Shown here piece after piece: positions 1-6,942 of a stretch of DNA of 64,000 bases (positions are counted from its first letter, which is position 1; every line of letters starts with the position of its first letter). The notes below the pieces were generated by a model. It saw nothing but the letters and a program-made list of their open reading frames with translations. It did not search any database and had not been told where the DNA came from. Source of the stretch: Gemmatimonadota bacterium (GTDB taxonomy: Bacteria > Gemmatimonadota > Gemmatimonadetes > Longimicrobiales > Gaopeijiaceae); contig JAJCZZ010000064.1 of NCBI GenBank assembly GCA_029262115.1, positions 1 to 64,000 on the forward strand. Reading direction: 5' to 3'. The translations under genes were made by a program, and so were the position numbers.

Positions 1-195
1 TACAAATACCCATAGGCCATCTCGCTCTCCTGCGGCCCTCCCAACCCACCCCTCCCGAAGCGGTTCAGCACAACAGATCGTTTCCACACTCTCCAGATCC
101 TCGACCCCGCATGCTTTCGCGTGTAGAGTGTGGAAACAATACTTATTCGTTATGCGGAGTCCGTGCCCCTACCTCGTCAATTCCAATCGGGGCAA

Positions 196-843
196 TCAAT
201 TCTCTCCTGCCCCCCTTTCAAGTCTCTGCAAGAGGGCACTGCAGCTCTTGCTCCGTGCCAAAGCCTGGCCGACGGCGAGCATCTCGTAGTAGACCGCATC
301 ACGATCCATGACCGTGTAGCTCCCTAGCTTCGAGAGCGCTTCGTCATTTGGCTTCTGGCGACCCGTGTCGTAGTGAGCGCCCCCCAGCTTGTTCGCAACG
401 AACTGCACAACGTCGTTCCGCCGGATCAACACTCCCTGGACTACGCACGAGTACCCGAAGATGAACTTCTTCAACTTCATGGGTGCAGTCCGTGACAACC
501 CGACCGGCATCTTCTCAGATAGGTCGCCAACCTTAACGAGGACCGAATACGAAGTACCCGTGGGCTGCCTGACCTCCGAAGAGGAGCAGAAGTCCATCTG
601 GTGGAGACGCTTGCCGTCGACCACGGCGACGTTGGACGCGGCCACCATGAATGGTGCGCCCCGTCCCATGACAGTCACCCACACCTTGATCAGGTCATCG
701 TACGCGAGGAACCGGCGCAGAACGGTGCTCTCTCGTCGCAAGGTCGCGTCGTCGACCTCGCCCTCAGGCCAGGATGAGACGATGTGCCCGAGGTCCTCCC
801 AGACAACTTGGACTAGGGCATCATCGGCAGGCGTAAACCCCAT
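196..843 (-). CDS. Hypothetical protein, 215 aa
   Basis: I do not recognise this protein. It is soluble-looking, with no signal peptide or membrane segment, and has an aromatic, Val-rich middle and a charged C-terminus. An in-frame start exists 42 bases further upstream. I chose the internal ATG at 843 because GGAGG (complement of 848-852) sits four bases before it. It lies downstream of a strong minus-strand terminator (999-1035), so it is probably transcribed on its own. It neighbours a decayed restriction-modification locus and could be cargo of the same foreign segment, but that is inference. No function is proposed. Confidence 0.55.
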   Translation of the reverse strand: MGFTPADDALVQVVWEDLGHIVSSWPEGEVDDATLRRESTVLRRFLAYDDLIKVWVTVMGRGAPFMVAASNVAVVDGKRLHQMDFCSSSEVRQPTGTSYSVLVKVGDLSEKMPVGLSRTAPMKLKKFIFGYSCVVQGVLIRRNDVVQFVANKLGGAHYDTGRQKPNDEALSKLGSYTVMDRDAVYYEMLAVGQALARSKSCSALLQRLERGAGEN

Positions 844-998
844 GGATCCTCCAGGTGAGAACCGCTGTACAGCCGTCTCCTCCAAAGGTAGCAGCCGATC
901 CCTGATCTACGCTCGCAGCCGCCTCCGGGAGAGCCATTTCGGATTCCGTTCAAAAGTTGCGACGGTCCGATCGTCGGAGCCGCCGATCGGGGCTCCCG

Positions 999-1035
999 AA
1001 AAAAAAACCGGCGTGTGGCCGAAGCCAGACACCGG
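999..1035 (-). terminator. Rho-independent terminator with TTCG loop
   Basis: On the minus strand CCGGTGTC-TGGC-TTCG-GCCA-CACGCCGG is followed by nine T residues (A-run at 999-1007 on the plus strand). The TTCG tetraloop closed by C-G and the T9 tract make this a convincing intrinsic terminator. It sits about 85 bases beyond the end of the symporter 3' remnant, so it is probably the original symporter terminator, now separated from the intact gene by about 1.5 kb of inserted debris. Confidence 0.8.
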
Positions 1036-1120
1036 GGGGGGTAAGACCTAGTTCCCCGTAGGGTCCTAGAACCCACAAATCTCCACTGTCGGCCCACCCG
1101 ACGTCAAGGCCTTTCCTCAG

Positions 1121-1253
1121 CTAATTCAGCGCGGCTTTGATCGTTCCGGGTTCGTGTTCCATCAGCACCTCGCCCTCGGTGCGGGCCACGAACGTGGCGC
1201 ACTAGAGGTCGCCGGTGACGTTCATGGCCGTTGGGGGCATGTCGGGAATCCGG
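1121..1253 (-). pseudogene. 3' remnant of a DAACS symporter gene
   Basis: These 133 bases match the last 133 bases of the intact symporter gene (2657-2789) with 14 mismatches counted by eye. The encoded tail keeps VTGDL, then a TAG stop where the intact gene has TCG (Ser), then CATFVARTEGEVLMEHEPG and the IKAAL terminus. It is therefore a non-functional C-terminal remnant. The divergence means the duplication is not very recent or that the copy came from a related strain. With the intact copy it forms a direct repeat around restriction-modification fragments. Confidence 0.85.
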
Positions 1254-1519
1254 GTGTGGGTGAATCGCCACCAAGGGGCGAAACGCCAATCCGAGGACCC
1301 CGGAGATCCGGATGTCGGAAGAGGATCGGCATACTGTGCGGGTGTGGCTCGCTGCGGCTCGGTCTGCGCGTGTCGTTGACCTGCTTGAAGGGGGTAGCGC
1401 TCGTCCTCTCTTCTCTTCTTCTCGTCCAAGAATTCCATGAACAGCAGATCAAACAGGCGCTTCCCGAACGCCGCGTCGTCGGTCACCCGCTTGTAGAACC
1501 CGAAATTCGAGGTGGCCAT
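1254..1519 (-). pseudogene. Probable HsdR (type I restriction) C-terminal fragment
   Basis: An open stretch begins MATSNFGFYKRVTDDAAF and continues KRLFDLLFMEFLDEKKR. This resembles the extreme C-terminus of type I restriction R subunits (an N-F-x-F-Y-K-R segment followed by a short amphipathic helix), from my memory of that family. A neighbouring frame just upstream reads EAKAKLLFQ, consistent with a one-base frameshift in the same remnant. The frame runs on without a stop into the symporter remnant, so any product would be a nonsense fusion. The HsdR assignment leans on the adjacent hsdS fragment. Confidence 0.45.
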
Positions 1520-1554
1520 GTCCCTGGAACAGGAGCTTGGCTTTGGCCTCGAAG

Positions 1555-1749
1555 CTCAGCGGTCGCGGTCGCGTGCATGAATGCCGACGGGTCTTCAATC
1601 CGATCTCCGTAGTAGACGTCCGTGTAATTGCAGAGCCTGACATGCTCCTGCCCCTCAACGGACTTCTTGTCCACATTGCTGGTGCGGACTTCGGCAACCG
1701 TCTTGAGCGGCTGGACGGCCCATTTCCCCCCAGACGGGCGAACGTTCAT
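1555..1749 (-). pseudogene. HsdS (type I specificity subunit) N-terminal fragment
   Basis: Translation from the ATG at 1749 gives a typical HsdS N-terminus: KWAVQPLKTVAEVRTSNVDK, then EGQEHVRLCNYTDVYY and DRIEDPSAFMHATATAE. A textbook ribosome site AGGAGG (complement of 1754-1759) precedes it by four bases. After about 65 residues the similarity stops and HsdR-like sequence begins within about 40 bases. The first target-recognition domain onward is missing, so nearly all of hsdS and most of hsdR were deleted. The overlapping arrangement with the upstream ATP-binding gene matches common type I operons (hsdM, ATP-binding protein, hsdS, hsdR). Confidence 0.75.
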
Positions 1750-2620
1750 TGGCCCTCCTGTGGAGAGGCAGGGGGTCCGTGGGACGTTCAGGGTTGGTAT
1801 AGGCAAGGTCGCCCGCCCGCACCATTGGGCCGATATACTCCGTGCGGAGGTACGTGCGTGTCCGTCCCAGGATGGATGCAAGTTCGTCCGCGCTGAGTGG
1901 CTTCCACGCGCAGAGCCGAACAATCAGCGCCTTCAACCGCGGTTGAGGGGTCCAGCGGTTCAGGGCAGCTACTTCTTCCGCAAGCGCCTGCGGAATCGGC
2001 GTCAGCGGCATCGTGGACACATCGTCCCTCTGATCCTTCTCTGCGGCGGGCCCGTTGCCGCCCTTGTCAGATTTCTCTGGCGGCTCGTCAGATTGCCTGA
2101 TTCCCTCGTCGGATTGCTCGCCGAGCTGGTGTGATTGCTCGCCGAGCTTGTCAGATTGCTCCGAGGCCAGAACGCCCGGACCACCGATTCCTTCCTCCTC
2201 GGGTACGACGCGAGAGGACGGCGTATAGAACGTCACCGACCCCCGATCCTGTTGCTCCAGAAGGCCGAGATCCCTCATACGCCGCAGGCGACTGCTGGCC
2301 TCGAGCGTCTCGACGCCGGCCATCTCACGGCGGTCGGCGTTGGTGATCCGTCCTCCTTCTCGAACGTGGACCAGCGCACGCTGCTCATCGGTCGTCAGGT
2401 TCAGATCCGCGAAGCCGGCAAGCCACCGCAGGTGATCGTCCGTCAGCAGGTTGTGCAGGAAGAGCGTGGCCACGAACTCGTCGTGCTCTCGATCCGAGTG
2501 AAACGACGCTGGAGCCAGATCGCGCCGCATGACGCGTATACCACTTCCCTTCGTCTCCGCGAACGAGACGATCTGGGAGTGGGTCATTGGGCGGGTGTAA
2601 TCCGAACGCGGATAAGGGCT
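1746..2620 (-). pseudogene. AlbA/HATPase-type ATP-binding regulator, 5'-truncated
   Basis: The sequence begins near AETKGSGIRVMRR, the Gly-rich segment at the end of the ATP-binding module of AlbA_2/HATPase_c_4 'putative transcriptional regulator' proteins. It continues through a winged-helix-like part (residues about 65-115 from 2587) and a C-terminal box, LASILGRTRTYLRTEYIGPM then AYTNPERPTDP, typical of this family next to type I RM genes. The AlbA domain and most of the ATPase domain are absent. The frame also slips at the end: one extra C in the C5 run (plus strand 1771-1775) would give a stop at TGA overlapping the hsdS ATG as ATGA. So it is truncated at 5' and probably frameshifted at 3'. 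Confidence 0.7.
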
Positions 2621-2656
2621 TAGGAAATGGGCATGGCCGTCATGGGGCTCCCCCCG

Positions 2657-2789
2657 CTAACTCAACGCGGCCTTGATCGTCCCGGGTTCGTGTTCCATCA
2701 GCACCTCGCCCTCGGTGCGGGCAACGAATGTGGCGCACGAGAGGTCGCCGGTGACGTTCACGGCCGTGCGCAGCATGTCGAGGATCCGG
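2657..2789. repeat. Direct-repeat partner of 1121-1253
   Basis: This is the 3' end of the intact symporter gene, 119 of 133 bases identical to 1121-1253 and in the same orientation. The two copies bracket about 1.4 kb of type I RM debris. Confidence 0.85.
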
Positions 2790-3952
2790 TCCACGCCGAG
2801 GATCAACGCGATGCCCGCCTGCACCTGGCCCTGCAGCCCCACGGAGTTCAGGACGATGATCAGCGTGATGATCCCGGCGCTGGGTACGCCGGCGGCTCCG
2901 ATGGACGCCGCCGTGGCCGTGAGCACCACGATGAGCTGGTCCATGACGCTCAGGTCAATGCCGTAGATCTGGGCAATGAACATGACGGCGACCGCTTGGT
3001 AGAGCGCTGTGCCGTCCATGTTGATTGTGGCACCCAGCGGTAGGACGAAGGACGACACCTCCTCGGAGATGCCGACCTGCTCCTCGGCCGTTTCCATGGT
3101 GAGCGGCAGCGTCGCGCTGGACGACGACGTGGAGAAGGCGAAGAGCGGCGCCGCCGCAATCCGCTTGTAGAACTCCAGCGGGTTCACTCGGGCCACGAAA
3201 CGGAGAACGAGGGCGTACGTGCCGAACGCGTGGAGGAGCAGTCCGGCCACGACCGTAAGCGTGTACACGAGCAGGCTTTGGAGCAGGTCGAGGCCGAAGT
3301 TCGCCACCACGGACGCGATCAGGAAGAACACGGCGTACGGCGCCAACTCCATGATCCAGTTGATCAACATCATTGAGGCGTCGTTGATGCCGTGGAACAC
3401 CTTGAGAACGGCGTCACGACGGTCCTCCCTCACGGCTGTGAGGGCCGCGCCGAACATCAGCGTGAAGAAGATCAGCGGCAGCAGGTCCATCTCGGCGGCC
3501 GCCTGTACCGGGTTCCTGGGGATGATCTCCATGAGCGCTTCGACCGCCGACGGAGCTTCGGCGGCGAGCTGGACGCGCGCCTCCGCGTCCATCCCGTACC
3601 GGGCGGTGAGCTCGTCCCGGGTGGATTCGGCCACGCCGGAGCCGGGCTCCACCAGGTTCGAGATTCCCAGGCCGATGGTCACGGCAATGGCTGTGGTGCT
3701 CATGTAGAAGAGCAGCGTCTTTCCGCCGATGCGCCCGAGCTTCCGCAGGTCCCCCAGAGACGCCGTGCCCACCAGGAGGCTGGCCACCACCAGCGGCACC
3801 ACGATCATCGTGATCAGACGGATGAACGCCGTTCCGATGGGCTCCAACGATCCGAGGAGGTTCTGCAACCCAACCGATCCGGAGAGGTTGGCCGCGATGC
3901 CCACCACCGCCCCGAGAATGAGGCCGATGAGGATCTTGGTGTACAGCTGCAT
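2657..3952 (-). CDS. Dicarboxylate/amino acid:cation symporter (DAACS/GltP family)
   Basis: A 431-residue Na+- or H+-coupled carrier of the inner membrane for glutamate/aspartate or C4-dicarboxylates. Family marks are all visible: hydrophobic helices from residue 1, the serine-rich hairpin-1 loop SSSSAT near residue 274, NMDGT in TM7 near residue 311, and NVTGDLSCATF in TM8 near residue 394, which holds the substrate-binding Asp and Asn/Thr positions. Length is normal for bacterial members. It lies 63 bases after the HEAT/cyclophilin gene and may be the last gene of that run. A duplicate of its 3' end lies at 1121-1253. The substrate cannot be fixed from sequence alone. Confidence 0.92.
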   Translation of the reverse strand: MQLYTKILIGLILGAVVGIAANLSGSVGLQNLLGSLEPIGTAFIRLITMIVVPLVVASLLVGTASLGDLRKLGRIGGKTLLFYMSTTAIAVTIGLGISNLVEPGSGVAESTRDELTARYGMDAEARVQLAAEAPSAVEALMEIIPRNPVQAAAEMDLLPLIFFTLMFGAALTAVREDRRDAVLKVFHGINDASMMLINWIMELAPYAVFFLIASVVANFGLDLLQSLLVYTLTVVAGLLLHAFGTYALVLRFVARVNPLEFYKRIAAAPLFAFSTSSSSATLPLTMETAEEQVGISEEVSSFVLPLGATINMDGTALYQAVAVMFIAQIYGIDLSVMDQLIVVLTATAASIGAAGVPSAGIITLIIVLNSVGLQGQVQAGIALILGVDRILDMLRTAVNVTGDLSCATFVARTEGEVLMEHEPGTIKAALS

Positions 3953-4015
3953 GGAAGACGATCTCCTGTGAAACGACGTGGCGCCCGGATGTCTTGGAAT
4001 GAGGAAGTGGCGTCC

Positions 4016-6103
4016 CTAGGGGATTTCGCGCAACTCCACCCTCTCGACGACATCTCCCTCGCGCACGGCGTCGACCACCTCCATGCCGGACACGACCGTG
4101 CCGATGATCGTGTAGTCGTGATCGAGGCGGATGTTGTCCGCCAGGTTGAAGTAGATCTGCCCGTCGCCTGTGTCCCGCCCCCGGGTGGAGATCCCGACCG
4201 TGCCACGCCACTGGTTCGTCAGCCCGACCTCATCGCGCGTGTAGGCTCCCCAGCCTGCATACTCGTTGGCGCCCGGGCTCAGTCCCTGGACGACAAAATT
4301 GGGCGCCACCCGATGGAAGGTCAGCCCATCCAGAGATCCCGCCCGGGCGAGAGCGGCCAGGCGGCTCGCGTTCGTGGGCGCGAGCCAGGGGTGCAATCGG
4401 ATCCGGATCTCGCCTCCGCGCGCCATGTGCAGCACCACAACGGTTCGGTCGAGCGCCCGCAGTTCGTCGACGGTGGGGAAGGGGAGCTGGGGCGATGTGC
4501 GCGGGGCAGCGAGGTACCGGTCTCCGCTCCACCTGGTCATGATCGCCGCAGCCCGGGAGGCGACTGCGGGGTCGTAGTCGCGCAGATGGGGTTCCAGGCG
4601 CTCCAGGAAGCTCACGTCGCCCGCCGCTTCCACGAGGTCGAGGAGCGCCATCCGGGCGTCGCGTCGGGTCATATCCCTGGTCTCGGACACCCTCTCCAAC
4701 GTCGCGAGGGCGACCTCCGCGCGGCCGTCGGCAGGCGCGCCCTCGGCGCCCAGTAGGCGGGCGGCGTTCATGACGAGCTGCGGATCGTCGGCGTCGGCCA
4801 GCGCGGTCAGGGCGAACGCCCGTCCGAGTCCCCCGTCCAGGCGTGACAGCCCGGCCAAAGCCTCAGCCCGGACATTGTCGTCGGGGTCGCGCATGAGCCC
4901 TTGGAGCGTGGTCGTGTCACCGATCCACGCGGCTGCGGTGGCCGCGTACTTCCGTACAAAGGGGTTGGCGTGCTCCACGAAGCGGGGAAGGAGCCCTTGG
5001 GCGCGCTCGGGCGCCACGGCAGCGAGCGAGACCAGTGCGTGCGCTGGACCGTGCCACTCCAGCCGGTCACCGGGGCGGAGGAGTTCGGCCAAGGCCGCAA
5101 GCACCGCGATCTGGCGGGTCGTATCGACGCACGGACGCGCCAGCGCGTCGACGGCCTGGATGCGAACGGCCGGGTTGCCGTCACGCTCGGCGACGGCCAG
5201 GAGACGGTCGCAGCCCACCCGGTCCGAGGGACCTGCCGCGATGGCGCGCACCGCTTCCAGCCGCACCGAGGGGGCCGGATCGAGAAGAGCGCGGCGGACC
5301 AGCTCGGGGCGTACATCCTCGCGCACACGGAGGACCGCTGATGCGGCGACCCGGCGAACCTCGACGGTCGGATCGCGCAGCCCGTCTCCGATGTCACCAG
5401 GGTCGACGCGGCCGCCGCGGACCAGCGCCGAGTACGCCGCCGCGCGGACGCGGCCGGCCCGCTCGCTGCCCCCGCCCTCGATGCGTCGGTAGCGGCTGAG
5501 CTCGTCCGTACGAGCCAACAGAGCCGCCGACTCGATCGGTTGCCCTGAACGTGCCATGGACGCGATGGCCAAGCTGACCCCGAGAAGCTGCGGCTCTGGG
5601 GCGTCCGAGCCATCTTCGGCCCGGCTCAGCCGGAGGAGGGCTCGCTCCACCGAGTGCCGGACTTCGTCTTCCGTGCGCAGGCGACCGAGAGAGCGGGCGA
5701 CCACACCGGCAACCAACGGGTCGGTCTCCGCCTCCGCGCGGGCCAGGAGGGGCCGTACCGCAGGAGAGCCGCTACCGCGGTGGTGCGCCTGCGCCACCGC
5801 GTTGGCGCCCTCCGCCCTTACGACCGGGGAGGGATCGTCGAGGAGCGGAAGGATATACTCGGTAACGTCCGGGTTCTCCAACCGCCCGATCCCTCGCACC
5901 GCGGCGGCGCGAACCAGCGGTTGAGCCGAGTGCGTTCTCTCCACCAGGCGCGACATGTCCGGTCCGGACACGCGCCGCCCGTCCTCGGCCCGGGCCACTA
6001 CCGCGAGGTCATTCGACACCTGGTCACGGGCGGGGTCATCCAGAGGGGTGCAGCCCGCTGCCATGATCAGCACAGCGGCCAGCGATGTCGTGCGAACGGT
6101 CAT
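4016..6103 (-). CDS. HEAT-repeat lipoprotein with C-terminal cyclophilin domain
   Basis: 695 residues. The N-terminus MTVRTTSLAAVLIMAAGC is a lipoprotein signal with Cys18 as the lipidated residue. Residues about 40-520 are alpha-helical HEAT-type repeats (recurring VRAAA, VRAEA, VRRVAA, VRLEA, VRIQA units). Residues about 548-695 are a cyclophilin-type peptidyl-prolyl isomerase: the FHRVAPNFVVQG block is clear, as is the F-x-L-A-D-N segment near the C-terminus. The FAIA-type GQIYFNLAD region keeps the Phe. The protein probably acts as an anchored periplasmic folding factor. The start overlaps the PaaX-type gene stop as ATGA, implying translational coupling. The fusion of HEAT scaffold and isomerase is known in related phyla, but its clients are unknown. 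Confidence 0.88.
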   Translation of the reverse strand: MTVRTTSLAAVLIMAAGCTPLDDPARDQVSNDLAVVARAEDGRRVSGPDMSRLVERTHSAQPLVRAAAVRGIGRLENPDVTEYILPLLDDPSPVVRAEGANAVAQAHHRGSGSPAVRPLLARAEAETDPLVAGVVARSLGRLRTEDEVRHSVERALLRLSRAEDGSDAPEPQLLGVSLAIASMARSGQPIESAALLARTDELSRYRRIEGGGSERAGRVRAAAYSALVRGGRVDPGDIGDGLRDPTVEVRRVAASAVLRVREDVRPELVRRALLDPAPSVRLEAVRAIAAGPSDRVGCDRLLAVAERDGNPAVRIQAVDALARPCVDTTRQIAVLAALAELLRPGDRLEWHGPAHALVSLAAVAPERAQGLLPRFVEHANPFVRKYAATAAAWIGDTTTLQGLMRDPDDNVRAEALAGLSRLDGGLGRAFALTALADADDPQLVMNAARLLGAEGAPADGRAEVALATLERVSETRDMTRRDARMALLDLVEAAGDVSFLERLEPHLRDYDPAVASRAAAIMTRWSGDRYLAAPRTSPQLPFPTVDELRALDRTVVVLHMARGGEIRIRLHPWLAPTNASRLAALARAGSLDGLTFHRVAPNFVVQGLSPGANEYAGWGAYTRDEVGLTNQWRGTVGISTRGRDTGDGQIYFNLADNIRLDHDYTIIGTVVSGMEVVDAVREGDVVERVELREIP

Positions 6104-6939
6104 CGAGTCGTGCCCTCACCTCGGAGGATTTCGTCTATGTATCGGTCCGCGGCGCCCGCGCTCAGCGCGTGTAGGCGCTCGACCACGAGTCCGGCGTCAG
6201 CGCCCAGCCAGCCCGGCGGTAGCAGATCCGGGGGAAGGTACGGGTCTTCGAGCGGGAACGCGCGAAATTCGTGGATGAGCCGGAACCGGAGGACATATGC
6301 GGCCTCTGGCTGGAGCCCCCCCTCCGCGACCCCTTCTCGGGCGCGTTTCAACTCTGGCGTCCACACGTCCAGGAACTCCCGGTATCGGGCATTGATCTCC
6401 TCCAGGTTCCAGCACCGGCCGACGAGGCGGGCGGGGTCCGAGCCCACGTGGCGTCCCTCGAAGCGTTCGAGGTGCTCCTCGACGCCCATCTCCCGGGCCA
6501 GCGTGGTTACGTCGGGTCCTACATCGTGCGGAGAGATCCAGAGGCCGTTTCCCAGGGAGCCGAATCCCAGCCATGCGAGCCGAACGCGGAGCCTGTCCCG
6601 GAGGTGGCGCTGATCCTCGGGGATCGAATACGCCAGCAGATACCAGGTTCCGTCCCACTCACGGTCCGTAGGGGGATGGTGGATGCGGTTCTCACCGTCC
6701 TCCAGAAGCTGTCGGCCTTTCGTGGTGAGTCGGTAGTACGCCCTCCGTCCGTGACGCTCCCCTTCCAACCAGGACTTCCGGGCCATGCGCGACAGCACCG
6801 TGCGGACCGCGCCCTCGGACAGGCCGAAGGGCCGGAGCAACGCAATCAAGTGCCCCACCCACACCGGGTCCGGGCGGTGGAGTAGGTACTCACCGAACAG
6901 CGTGAAGACGAGGTCCTGTGGGCGGTGGCTTACGGACAC
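6100..6939 (-). CDS. PaaX-family transcriptional regulator
   Basis: 279 residues beginning with GTG. Residues about 8-75 form the PaaX winged helix (FTLFGEYL, GLSEGAVRTVLSRMARKSWL, RRAYYRLTTKGR). The central part WDGTWYLLAYSIPEDQRHLR is the Cas2-like PaaX domain, and the C-terminal block has FRAFPLEDPYLPPDLLPPGW, a PaaX_C hallmark. Family members repress aromatic (phenylacetate) catabolism using a CoA-thioester ligand, but no catabolic gene is nearby, so the ligand is unknown. It sits three bases after the kinase stop and overlaps the next gene by four bases, so it is in the middle of an operon. Confidence 0.9.
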   Translation of the reverse strand: MSVSHRPQDLVFTLFGEYLLHRPDPVWVGHLIALLRPFGLSEGAVRTVLSRMARKSWLEGERHGRRAYYRLTTKGRQLLEDGENRIHHPPTDREWDGTWYLLAYSIPEDQRHLRDRLRVRLAWLGFGSLGNGLWISPHDVGPDVTTLAREMGVEEHLERFEGRHVGSDPARLVGRCWNLEEINARYREFLDVWTPELKRAREGVAEGGLQPEAAYVLRFRLIHEFRAFPLEDPYLPPDLLPPGWLGADAGLVVERLHALSAGAADRYIDEILRGEGTTR

Positions 6940-6942
6940 TCG

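Noticed and set aside
1-195. Possible gene end or tRNA at the left edge
   Set aside because: I found no cloverleaf, no conserved frame and only a short imperfect repeat of GTGTAGAGTGTGGAAAC-like sequence near 80-136.
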